Below are positions 37,201-46,082 of a stretch of DNA of 64,000 bases, piece by piece (the stretch's first letter is position 1; each line of letters opens with the position of its first letter). Under the pieces are notes generated by a model. The model was not told where the DNA came from. It saw only the letters and a program-made list of their open reading frames with translations, and searched no databases. The translations under genes and the position numbers were made by a program. The stretch is from Paraburkholderia xenovorans LB400. Its GTDB lineage: Bacteria > Pseudomonadota > Gammaproteobacteria > Burkholderiales > Burkholderiaceae. The DNA lies in assembly GCF_000013645.1 (NCBI RefSeq), contig NC_007952.1, positions 3,162,001 to 3,226,000 of the forward strand, in the 5' to 3' direction.

Positions 37201-39673
37201 TCGCACCTGTCAGCGAGACGTTTTGCGCCGCCTGCGCGACGAGCGTACCTGCGCTGTTGACCGTGCCGGTCGAATTCACGCTGCCTGTGTTCGCCGTGAG
37301 CAAGGCATTGCCCACGGACTGTACCGTCCCGGCTGCCGCCACCGTCACGTTGCCCTGGCCAGTCAATGCAACCTGGGCACCGCCCGCCAGCGTCCCGTTC
37401 ACCACCACATCGCCTGCGGCCTGCGCGGTTGTCACGCCCACGGCTGCCGCATTGCCGTTGAACGTGACGTCGCCATTGCCCGACGCGCCATTCGCGGTGA
37501 CCGTGAACGCGCCACCCGCCTGCACGCCGTTCAGCGTGACGCTGTTGGCGGCGCTCACCTGCAAGCCGTTAGCGAGCAGTTTGCCGGTGACGTTGACATC
37601 CTGACCGCTCGTCAACGTGCCATTCTGTCCGAACGCCATCGAACCGCTACCGGTAATATCGCCCTGGGCGGTGACCGTGCCGTTGTTCTGCACGATCAGC
37701 ACCCCCGGAACATCGAGGCTGCCGCTGCCGATGGTCGCGTTCGTGCCCACGAGCAACGAACCTGTTACGCTGAATGCACCAGGCGTGCTGGCGGTCAACG
37801 TCATGCCGCTGGCGAGCGAGCCCGTCACCGAGGCGCCCTGCCCCGCCGTAAGCGTGACCGCATTCTGCCCAGTGGCCTGCCCGGCGATCGTGGTGGTCTG
37901 TCCCGAGTTAAGCGCCAGATTCCCGGCGCTGTTCACGTTGGCACTGGTCGTGAGGTTGCCGTTCGTCGCGCTCAGCGCCAGATCGCCGGAGGTCTGTACC
38001 GCCGCGTTGACGTTGACGTTGCGCTGGGCCGTTGCCTGCAGCGTCCCGCTGCTGGTCTGGCCGTTGATGTTGGTGTCCTGCGCGGCCACGAGGGTCGTGG
38101 CGCCCGTGATGACAGACGTGCCATTCAAGGTGATGTCGCCGGTCCCGTCCTTACCCTGCGCCGTCACCGACAGTGCGCCCCCGCTCTGCGTATCGCCCGT
38201 GGTAGCGTTTGCACCCGCGACGAGTGTCGTGTCGCCGTTCGATTGCGTGTTCGCAACATTGATATTGCCCCCCGCATTGATCGAGAGCGTGTTGCCGGAC
38301 TGGATCGAACCGGTGGATGTCACGTCGCCGTTTGCACTGATCGCGTAGCCACCGACGCCGATGTGCGTGCCGGTCAGCGAAACATTGCCGCTCGATGTCA
38401 CGCTCGCCTGCTGCTGCGCCGCGCTACCCGCCATCGTGACGTCGCCATTCACCGATAACGACAGGTCACCCGCATTCGCCGCGAGTTGCGCATCGGTGCG
38501 CACGCCCATGCCGGCGGCCGTGCCGATCACCTGGATCTGGCCAGCCGTCATTGCCCCATAGGCGGTGGCGTCGATAGCGAGGCCGTTGTTGGCATTTCCA
38601 TTCGCCGCGTTAATTGCAGCAGCCGTATTGGCCGATCCGTTTGCCGCGGTCGTGTAAGTGGTGCCCGTCGCGTCCACGGCGGACGGCGATACAAACTGGT
38701 CGCCCGCTATCGCATTGATACGCGTCCCGGCATACAGCGGTGCATTGACGCCAATAGTTTCGGCAATCAGATCAATCGTGCCGACCGTACCTTCGATGCC
38801 CGAGCCAGGTCCGTTGACTCCGGCATTACCCTCGATCTGGATGTGTCCACCCGTGACGTTGTAACCAATCGCCTGCGCACTGTCAAAACTGGTGGGCGTG
38901 CCGCCGACCCCGGTCAGAAACTGCGGCGTGCCCGTGGAAAGCGTGACGCCGATCGTATTGGTAAAACCGGTGCCCTGTGTGGCAATCCCGTTCGGATTGA
39001 CGATGATGACGGTCGCGGGTGCGCCGAATACTTCCAGTGGTCCATTCAGCAGGCTGGCGTAGGCCGTCCCGGTCGACGTCACCTGGTTGACGATCACGCT
39101 CGCCGTGCGGCCGCTCAGGTTCGGGTTGGCCTGCACATTGCCGCCTGTGAGCGACGTGCCCGACATCAGACTGTTGTTGAGGATCAGGCCAACCGGGTCA
39201 ATGTTAAAGCTCTGATATTGATTGAGCGAGATGCCGGCCGCGTTCGGTGCCGTGATGTTGACAACCGGAACCCCGCCACCGGCTCCGGTGGATTGCGTGA
39301 TTTTGGGCTGAAACGAGATCGGCGCGGTGGGGTCGACCATCGGCGTCGCCTGCGCTTCCTGCATGGCGAAGCGCACGCGCACCGCAGCCAGATCGATGAT
39401 CCGCTGCCACGCCTCGTCGTCGAGGCGCCGGTTACCCGCAGCGAGCACGTCAGCCGCATCGCGACTCTGCTCGAAGGTCACCGAAAGCGGTCCCGCGAAG
39501 AGCGTCACCGCGACCAGCGCGGACACCGCACGCTGCCACCAGCAATAGCTGCGCGACGGCATGCTGGCGAACCAGCGCAGTCGTGACGACTGAGCGGTCC
39601 GGTCAGGCATGTCGCCCCGCACCAGGCGGCTTTGTTCGAGTTGTCGTAAGGCGGTACGCGTGGACGCTTTCAT
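34249..39673 (-). pseudogene. cdiA: CdiA/FHA-like TpsA exoprotein, N-terminal 1,808 residues (split by IS110)
   Basis: This is the start of the large exoprotein. It has a long extended signal peptide (about 70 residues; hydrophobic core AVSALVAVTLFAGPLSV), then a TPS secretion domain with ISLNQYQSFNIDP, VQANPNLSGRTASVIVNQV and the NPNGI motif (ATVIIVNPNGIATQG). Roughly 1,400 residues of haemagglutinin repeats follow, with repeating units like TAGQDVNVSGTLQSS. The frame runs on to 34085, but the last residues (after GSVQAG) are read from the IS110. The product would be a secreted, toxin-less stalk, if stable. Before insertion the whole protein was about 3,985 residues. Confidence 0.88.
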
Positions 39674-39795
39674 GATGAAGCTCTCGTTTTCTTCTACGTT
39701 TTCTTTTGTTCGTCACCACCGCGCCGAAGGTCAGCCGGCGCGACGGTCGCAGCAAGGTCACCCCGACCCGCTGCTCGCCCCATGTAGCAACGTAA

Positions 39796-40737
39796 CTACT
39801 GCTGGATATGCGCGTTGCGGATCAGACCCACGACAACCTGGGCAGTCGCCTTTTGCATGGCAGCCTGTTCGAGCTGCCTGCGCAACACGTCCTTCGTCTG
39901 GTCGAACGGCGGGATCTGCGTTGGCCGCTTCTGATCGACACGCAGAATCCAGAACGCGTCGCCGACCTGCACCGGTTCGCTCGACACCGCACCCTGTGGC
40001 AATTTCACCAGCGCTTCGGCGAGCGGCTGCGGCCAGTTCTGCGTGTTGCCTGCCTGGATCGGCGTCTTGAACGAGATCCAGTTCTGCGCGCCACCTTGCG
40101 CCGCAGCAGGCCCCTGGCTGTACTGCTTCGCGAGTTGCGCGAAGTCCACACCCTTTTTCAACTGATCGAGAATCGTCTGGGCCGTCGCCGCATCTTTCAC
40201 CGCGATCACGCTCGGCTTGTATTCGCTGTCGCCAAGAGTCGCAATGACCTTGTCGTATTGCGCTTTCACATCGGCGTCCGTCACGGGAGCGGGCTTGATC
40301 TGGTCGCGCAGATAGGCCTGGACGATCGCAGCATTCTTTGCCTGATCAATGGCAGCCTGAACTTCGGGTTTCGTAGCGTAGTGGTCTTTTTCGGCTGCCT
40401 GACGGAACAGCTCACGCGCAATGAGCTGCTCCTTGATGTTGGCTCGTAACGCCGGCGTATCCGGCGCGTTCGTCGTATGGACGATCTGGTCAACCTGATC
40501 CTGCGTGATCGAAATGTTGTTCACACGCGCAACAACGCCGGCGGGCAACGGTGTCGATCCCGCCGCTGCGGTCGCCAGGCTGCCGCCGGGCGTCTTCGAC
40601 GGCGCATTGTCCGCGTGCGCGAGCGGCGTAAATGCCGCACACAAGGCGACCACCACCGCCCCTGCGGCAAAAATACGATTCGGTACAGCGCGCCGGATGG
40701 CGGGCGCGATTGTCTGCATGTTGGATTCCGTTTTCAT
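39796..40737 (-). CDS. Periplasmic parvulin-type peptidyl-prolyl isomerase
   Basis: This 313-residue protein has a signal peptide (AAGAVVVALCAAFTPLAHA), a SurA-like helical N-domain (VARVNNISITQDQVDQIVHT, RELFRQAAEKDHYA) and a parvulin (PpiC) domain near residues 175-265 (DFAQLAKQYSQGPAAAQGG, WPQPLAEALVKLPQGAVS). It lies between tpsB and the large tpsA. In Bordetella a parvulin, Par27, binds FHA in the periplasm, so this is likely a dedicated chaperone for the exoproteins. The ATG at 40737 (MKTESNMQ) is used; the open frame to 41361 overlaps tpsB and is not credible. Confidence 0.9.
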   Translation of the reverse strand: MKTESNMQTIAPAIRRAVPNRIFAAGAVVVALCAAFTPLAHADNAPSKTPGGSLATAAAGSTPLPAGVVARVNNISITQDQVDQIVHTTNAPDTPALRANIKEQLIARELFRQAAEKDHYATKPEVQAAIDQAKNAAIVQAYLRDQIKPAPVTDADVKAQYDKVIATLGDSEYKPSVIAVKDAATAQTILDQLKKGVDFAQLAKQYSQGPAAAQGGAQNWISFKTPIQAGNTQNWPQPLAEALVKLPQGAVSSEPVQVGDAFWILRVDQKRPTQIPPFDQTKDVLRRQLEQAAMQKATAQVVVGLIRNAHIQQ

Positions 40738-40747
40738 GGCATCTCCG

Positions 40748-42556
40748 TTATTCGGCCCAGTTGAATGTTGCGAGCAGCACGGTCGCCCGGCTTCCGAGTG
40801 CTGCCGGTTGAATGAGCGCGTGGCCCACGAGGACCTCGCTTGTGATGTTCTGCGTCCTGAAGCGCCACGCCGCGCGCACGCCGACACCCGTGCCGACGAG
40901 CGTGGGCCACCCGCCCTGCGCGACGAGGTGAGCCTTGCCGCCATCGAGGAAGACGTACGGCTGGAGGTGAGCGTCATGCCACGCGGGCACGTTCTGCCAG
41001 ACCGCTTCGTTGCGCAGATAGAAACCGCTGTCGCCGCTGACACCGCCTTCCCTGAAGCCGCGGACCGTATCCATGCCACCGAGGAAGATCTGGTTCGTGT
41101 TGAACAGGGAAACCGGGCTGAACTGGGCACGCAAGGTTCCAGAATATTGCCAGGCCGTGCTGCCAATATGGCCGATCGCACGTTGCAGTGTCCCGGTTGC
41201 ATCGAGCATGGTGAACTGGCTATGCGCATTGGTGCTGTCGATATCCGGCGCATCGTGGCTTGCGGCAAGCCACGGCAAACCTTCCGAGACGCCGACGTCC
41301 CAGGTCGCCGCTGCGGCCTGATCCCCGGCCACGAACCGGCGCAGGCCGTTGACACCGGCACGCAGCACGGTCAGGTTCTGCGGCGTCAGTTCGATCCCGT
41401 TGACGCTGCGCTGGGTGCTCATCTTCGTCAACGTCACGTCGAGGCTCATGCGTCCCGCGTTCGAACGCGTGAGCACGTCGTTCCAGCCGAGGATCTGGCT
41501 GAAGGTGCGCCCATCCAGCAAGGCCGTGTCGCCAATGGCTTGCTGATACTCCGAAAGCGACGTCGTATAACTGACCGTTTGATACCCGATCGGAACCGCA
41601 GTGGAAAACACCAGTGCGTTGCTGTTCTCGCTGCCGACATAGTTCAACGACAGCGACTCCTGCAGACCGATGAGGTTGTCGGCCTCCACGCCAGCGCGAT
41701 AGCGCAGGGTGCCGGTCTGCGGACTGCCGTAGTTGTCGACGCCGGCATCGTAGTAGAAGCGGTCGCCATAGTGGTTGGTGATCGCCACAACCGAATCACC
41801 GGGCGCCTCACCGGGCAGGATCTGGATTTCCGCCTGATTGCGGCGCAACCGGTTGATCTGGTCTACGCCCTGTTCCAGATCGGGCAGGCGCAGCACATCG
41901 CCCCGGCTGTCACCAAAAGCCCAGGCTGTACCGGCGTCCGTCGCGAGCCCACCACCATGCGTGTCGAACAGCCCTGCCTTTGGATCGCCCGGGCGCAACG
42001 GCTTGCCGTTCAGTGTAAGCGCAGCGACGTGCCCCGCCACCACCCTGATTTCGAGCTTGCCCGACGACAGGTTCTGCGCCCCGAGATAGGCACGCGTGGT
42101 GATATAGCCGTGCGCAATAAATGCTTCCGTGACACGCCTGAGCAGCAGGTTGATACGGTTGCGGCCCAGTTGCCTGCCGAGAAACGGCTGCTTGATGGCG
42201 TCCATCTGGCGCTTGCTCAACACGCTATCGCCGGTGAACTCAATGTCTGTGATGCGAAACATGGGTTCGACGTCGGGCAGCGACTCGACATCGGCGCCAG
42301 CCGGCAGGTTGGGAATCGCGGACTGCTGCGGCACGGCAATCTGCGCAGGCGTCTGCTGGACTTCATCGCTGCGTTGCTGGTTACGCTGATCCTGAAGCAG
42401 TCTTTGTCCCGGGTCCTGGAGTGGGCGCGGTGCCGAGAGGGCCGGCGGCAACCCCGGCGCCGACTGGGCACGCGCGTGGGTAGTCGCGAGGCCAGCGAGC
42501 GCACCGACACCGCAAGCCATCATGCGCGACAGACGGCGCCTCACAGGCCGAACCAT
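40748..42556 (-). CDS. cdiB: TpsB outer-membrane transporter (FhaC/ShlB/CdiB family)
   Basis: This 602-residue protein has a signal peptide ending in THARAQ and a Gln/Pro-rich linker. Two POTRA domains follow (FRITDIEFTGDSVL ... ; LGAQNLSSGKLEIRVVAGHV), then a 16-strand barrel. Conserved barrel motifs are GGMDTVRGFREGG (the VRGF/Y loop-6 motif) and YVFLDGGKAHL. It ends ATFNWAE. It exports TpsA proteins through the outer membrane. It overlaps the short tpsA by 16 bp and precedes the isomerase gene by 10 bp, so one operon is likely. It is the only TpsB in the window and presumably serves both exoproteins. Confidence 0.93.
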   Translation of the reverse strand: MVRPVRRRLSRMMACGVGALAGLATTHARAQSAPGLPPALSAPRPLQDPGQRLLQDQRNQQRSDEVQQTPAQIAVPQQSAIPNLPAGADVESLPDVEPMFRITDIEFTGDSVLSKRQMDAIKQPFLGRQLGRNRINLLLRRVTEAFIAHGYITTRAYLGAQNLSSGKLEIRVVAGHVAALTLNGKPLRPGDPKAGLFDTHGGGLATDAGTAWAFGDSRGDVLRLPDLEQGVDQINRLRRNQAEIQILPGEAPGDSVVAITNHYGDRFYYDAGVDNYGSPQTGTLRYRAGVEADNLIGLQESLSLNYVGSENSNALVFSTAVPIGYQTVSYTTSLSEYQQAIGDTALLDGRTFSQILGWNDVLTRSNAGRMSLDVTLTKMSTQRSVNGIELTPQNLTVLRAGVNGLRRFVAGDQAAAATWDVGVSEGLPWLAASHDAPDIDSTNAHSQFTMLDATGTLQRAIGHIGSTAWQYSGTLRAQFSPVSLFNTNQIFLGGMDTVRGFREGGVSGDSGFYLRNEAVWQNVPAWHDAHLQPYVFLDGGKAHLVAQGGWPTLVGTGVGVRAAWRFRTQNITSEVLVGHALIQPAALGSRATVLLATFNWAE

Positions 42557-44691
42557 GAGATGAGCCCGATACTGTTGTGCGTGCCAATGGTCACTGGCGC
42601 CCGATACGGCGCGCTACGCGTCACGATTCCACCCGTCGCGCTCACTCCGCCAGGTCCACTAAAGGCACCACCTTCGATATCCCCTTCTCCGATAATCTGC
42701 ACCTGACCTGAGCCAGCATCGAACAGGCCGCCCATATCCGATGCATAGATAGCCGACCATTCACTGCCAAACCAGGCCTTCAGATCGTGGTTCTCATCGA
42801 TGGCTGTGTAGCCGAGTACGCCCTGCGCAACGACGTGTGGCGCGTTCAGTGTCAGTGCGCCCTCGGCCAGAACGGTGCCGCCCGTGTTGAGAATCTGCGT
42901 GCCAGCCTTCAGGGAAATGCTCGTACCGGCCTCGATATCGCCGCCGTATAGCTGCACGTCGCTTGACGCCGACGAATGACAGAAGATGAAGCAGGACTCG
43001 TGAAACTGCGCCTGACCGGTGAACACACCCTGATCGAGCAGCGAGTTACGCGCGGTGATGCTGATTGCGCCGTCGTTCGAGAGGATCGAGCCGCCAACGT
43101 TGTTGATGTTGTTGCCGGTGATAGTCACGTTGCCGGCGTCCGCCGTGATATATGACAGCGCAGTGGGATCGGATAGTTCGCCATAGTTCACCGAAATGCC
43201 GCTGCTGTGGTGCTCAAGAAACAGAAACGACCAGCCATCGCTCGAATAGCTGGATGCAACACCGTTGTCGACGCCGCTCGTGTGGTCGATGATGTTGTCG
43301 ACGTCCCCCCCGGCGGCGATCGTCACGTTCTCGTTCGACAGGATTCGCGCATTCTGGTTGACGATGTTGCCGCCGGCGCTCACCACAACGTCGCCCTTGA
43401 CGCCAAACAGGATGCCCAGAGGGGTGCCGGGCAACGACTGGTTCAGGATGTTGCCGCTTGCATCGAGCGTGACCGCGCCGAGCGATTGCGCATCGCCGCT
43501 GGTCGCTGCCTGCCCCTGGATCAGCGAGCCGAGATTGGTGATGTCTGCCGTGCTGTCGAGCACCACGCCCGCGGTTGCAGAGGCGAGCGTGGACCCGGTC
43601 TGCGCGCTGTCGGGGGTCAGCGTAATACCGTTTGCGGACAGCGTGGCGCCGCCGTTGGTGAGTATGCTGCTGCCCGTCAGCGTGATGGCCCCGGAAGCAT
43701 CAAGCGTTGCTGTTCCGCTGGTGACCCTGGTATCGGTGAGCGAGATGCCGTCCTGCACCTGAAAGTTGATATTCCCGTTGGCCGTCACCGTGGTGTTCGA
43801 TATCTGGACGCTGCCGTTGGAACTCAACGTGAAATCGCCGAGCGATGCGTCAAGCGGACCGGCGCTGCGTACGCCCGGCCCCTTGTCGGTCACGATGATT
43901 TCAACCCGCCCGCTCGTCACGCTGCCCGCAGCGGTGATGTCGAGTGCGAAGGAATTCGCGGTGGCCAGCGGTTGGCCTGTTTGCAAGGTTAGCCAGTCGT
44001 TGGCATTGTCCGAGGGCGACAGACCTGTGTTCAGCGTGACGGCGCTGGTGCCGGCGACGGCACGCGTGATCGCCGTCGCCGAAGTGAAGGTATTCGCCAC
44101 TGGACCGTTGATCTGGATGGTCTTCGCGATCAGATCCAGGTCTACCAGCGCGCTGGACAACCCCTGCGGCCCAATGACGATCGCGCCGCCGGTCGTATTC
44201 AGGACGACGTTGCGCTGGAAAATGCCCGGAGCGATCTGCAGATCGTCAAAACTGACCTGTCCCGTCGTCAAGGCGACGTGACCCGTGTTGACGAAAGACC
44301 CACCGTTCACGGTTATGCCATTTGGATTGGCGAGTATGACGTTGGCCCGTGAACCCGTTACAGAGATTTGCCCTTCGATTAAACTCGGATTAGAGCTGGT
44401 TACCTGGTTGACAATGGTTCGGGCATTAATGCCGACATTATTCAGTGTGGCGCCGGCGACGCCAACATTGAAAGAACTGTAGGTATTCTGCGAAACGCCT
44501 GAAACGGCTGGCGCTATATTAACGGTTTGCCCACCGTTTGCAGCTGACACAACTGTAGTCGCAGTTCCTCCGTCCGCAACAATGCCTGCTGCGTGCGTAA
44601 CACATGGCAAGAATGCAATCAGACAGGTGCAAAGGTGAATAGCGCGCAGGCCCCCGTGGCTTGCGCGCCGTTGCTGGTACCGGCGTTTCAT
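42541..44691 (-). CDS. Short TpsA: filamentous-haemagglutinin N-terminal domain protein
   Basis: This 716-residue protein has a signal peptide (LCTCLIAFLPCVTHAAGIVA) and a full TPS domain: SQNTYSSFNVGVAGATLNN, TIVNQVTSSNPSLIEGQI and NVILANPNGITVNGG. It then has a short beta-helix with repeats (LDASGAITLTGSSILTNGG). It lacks a pretoxin region or toxin tip and ends ISWFGL. It is the first gene of the TPS operon and overlaps tpsB by 16 bp. A separate short exoprotein beside a giant CdiA suggests an adhesin, a matrix protein or a secretion-pilot partner. Confidence 0.9.
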   Translation of the reverse strand: MKRRYQQRRASHGGLRAIHLCTCLIAFLPCVTHAAGIVADGGTATTVVSAANGGQTVNIAPAVSGVSQNTYSSFNVGVAGATLNNVGINARTIVNQVTSSNPSLIEGQISVTGSRANVILANPNGITVNGGSFVNTGHVALTTGQVSFDDLQIAPGIFQRNVVLNTTGGAIVIGPQGLSSALVDLDLIAKTIQINGPVANTFTSATAITRAVAGTSAVTLNTGLSPSDNANDWLTLQTGQPLATANSFALDITAAGSVTSGRVEIIVTDKGPGVRSAGPLDASLGDFTLSSNGSVQISNTTVTANGNINFQVQDGISLTDTRVTSGTATLDASGAITLTGSSILTNGGATLSANGITLTPDSAQTGSTLASATAGVVLDSTADITNLGSLIQGQAATSGDAQSLGAVTLDASGNILNQSLPGTPLGILFGVKGDVVVSAGGNIVNQNARILSNENVTIAAGGDVDNIIDHTSGVDNGVASSYSSDGWSFLFLEHHSSGISVNYGELSDPTALSYITADAGNVTITGNNINNVGGSILSNDGAISITARNSLLDQGVFTGQAQFHESCFIFCHSSASSDVQLYGGDIEAGTSISLKAGTQILNTGGTVLAEGALTLNAPHVVAQGVLGYTAIDENHDLKAWFGSEWSAIYASDMGGLFDAGSGQVQIIGEGDIEGGAFSGPGGVSATGGIVTRSAPYRAPVTIGTHNSIGLISWFGL

Positions 44692-45201
44692 ACCGAACCC
44701 CGCGGCTTTCGCGCTCGCGGGCTCTCTCGTAGCATTGGTCTTATGCGAGCCAGCAGAATCCGGTCGGATCAGGCCTCGCTTTCATATTACGAATGTCGGC
44801 AGATGAAAAGAAATCTTTAGTAAGTTTCTGAAAATTTCCTGTTTTGTAAACATGCGATGAAACAGTCATGTTCTCAAAACGCCATATCTCGCCTTGAATT
44901 GCGACATACGGTGGGGGATTGAGCGTTGTTTCATGCGGAATCCTTATTAGAGCAACGCGCGAATCTCCAAAACGCATATCGACACAAACTCGCGGTGCCC
45001 ATGCCAACGCGCCGGACGTGCGCCCGGTTCAGATCAGTAACAGATTTTTGCAGGCTGCCTGCGCCCAGTCCTGCGGGGACAATGTGGCAGAATGGCGGCC
45101 AGACGCGCCAGGGAAGGTGAGTCGGGCACCTGTGCGGGCGATCGCCAGCCCTCGCTGAAGCTTCGCATGCGCCAGACTCTCAATCAGAAATCAATCACTT
45201 C
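44692..45201. other. Divergent intergenic region before the TPS operon
   Basis: About 510 bp separate the TPS operon (minus) and the Fis-like gene (plus). A dyad CCCGCG/CGCGGG lies at about 44698-44721 in the TPS leader. An 88-residue minus frame at 44741-45007 has no ribosome site and no recognisable domain and is not called. The promoters of both directions must lie here, but I cannot pick reliable hexamers. Confidence 0.45.
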
Positions 45202-45687
45202 ATGGCCGGTTCGCCTGATTCACGAAAAACACAGCGCCACTCGCGGAAAAAGCCACTCACCAGGGAAATGCTGTTGCCGATTCCTGCTGTTAACGCCCGG
45301 GCGGCTTCCCTTGAACGTCACCTTGCGCTGGTGAAGATGCGCAGTGGTCACGGGAATGCTGATGTAATGAGTTGCCTGTTGAAGACAGTCTACATGACCT
45401 ATTTTCTTCACGAAGCGCAGTACGGTCGTTCAGCATTTGAACCGTTTCGCGATGCCGAGCGAGTGCTCACCCAGAGCGTGAGGAGCGCAGAACTTAAAGA
45501 TGGCTGGTCACTACCGGATAACGACTGTGCAATCATCGAAACGATCCTGACATTGCACGACCGACAACTGGATTCTGTTCCCGCACACCTGCTGGCCACC
45601 GCGCAGGAGCGCCTTAACCGCTTCATCAGCAGTGACCGGATTTCGCCGATCCCGCCGGATATAGCTGTTGACGCCGCTACACCGTAA
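45202..45687 (+). CDS. Fis-like small regulator-type protein (Burkholderia)
   Basis: This is a 161-residue soluble protein. After a basic N-terminus (RKTQRHSRKKPLTRE) comes MLLPIPAVNARAASLERHLALVKMRSGHG and SCLLKTVYMTYFLHEAQYG, a pattern I associate with burkholderial proteins annotated as Fis-family regulators, though a classical helix-turn-helix is not obvious. A Met at about residue 23 is an alternative start. It precedes a 63-residue gene by 24 bp, so the two may form an operon upstream of the KAP NTPase. Confidence 0.6.
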   Translation: MAGSPDSRKTQRHSRKKPLTREMLLPIPAVNARAASLERHLALVKMRSGHGNADVMSCLLKTVYMTYFLHEAQYGRSAFEPFRDAERVLTQSVRSAELKDGWSLPDNDCAIIETILTLHDRQLDSVPAHLLATAQERLNRFISSDRISPIPPDIAVDAATP

Positions 45688-45711
45688 TCGAATCTCCCGG
45701 AGCGAGGTTTC

Positions 45712-45903
45712 ATGGACTATCGCGTCAGCTACGAGCACAGCCTGGTAAGCGCCCCTGAAGACTTTATCGTGCAGGTCCCATCTCAGCTCGTTGGGGACGT
45801 ACCCGCGAACATTCCACGTGCACTACTTCCCGAGTTCATCGGCGAGCTGATTTTGAGTCGATCACCGCAGATCGGAAGAATCCGGCGCCTGCGAATCCTT
45901 TAG
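45712..45903 (+). CDS. Small hypothetical protein
   Basis: This 63-residue frame starts at 45712 behind CGGAGCGAGG, a fair ribosome site, 24 bp after the Fis-like gene. The sequence MDYRVSYEHSLVSAPEDFIV ends in an Arg-rich tail (SRSPQIGRIRRLRIL). No domain was recognised. Its position suggests co-expression with the gene before it. Confidence 0.5.
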   Translation: MDYRVSYEHSLVSAPEDFIVQVPSQLVGDVPANIPRALLPEFIGELILSRSPQIGRIRRLRIL

Positions 45904-46032
45904 TAAACCTGACTGACTCTACGGAGAAAGCTGCCCGGACCTTCTTGTCGTGATACGCCAACGGGTAAAGCAAGCATCAAGAATTTTTCGGACCTATGTC
46001 ACCGCCTTGAGCAATAGCCACGGCTACTGCCT

Positions 46033-46076
46033 CATCAGCGCAACTCCTTGCGCTGATGTACCCGATCCAAGGAGTT
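46033..46076 (+). promoter_or_regulatory. Leader hairpin with anti-Shine-Dalgarno loop (possible pseudoknot switch)
   Basis: A perfect 9-bp stem CATCAGCGC (46033-46041)/GCGCTGATG (46050-46058) closes the 8-base loop AACTCCTT. That loop is exactly complementary to AAGGAGTT at 46069-46076, which contains the Shine-Dalgarno of the KAP NTPase gene (ATG 46083). Read linearly, AACTCCTTG (46042-46050) and CAAGGAGTT (46068-46076) form a competing 9-bp hairpin. Either a pseudoknot or the alternative hairpin would hide the ribosome site, implying translational control. Confidence 0.55.
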
Positions 46077-46082
46077 CCGTTG

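Noticed and set aside
40738..41361. In-frame N-terminal extension of the parvulin gene
   Set aside because: It lies inside tpsB; the signal peptide and family start support ATG 40737.
26262..44691. CRISPR array or tandem DNA repeats
   Set aside because: The repeating feel comes from degenerate protein repeats of the exoproteins; there are no identical DNA repeats with regular spacers.
44741..45007. 88-residue minus-strand frame upstream of the TPS operon
   Set aside because: No ribosome site, no recognisable domain, and it occupies the likely promoter region.
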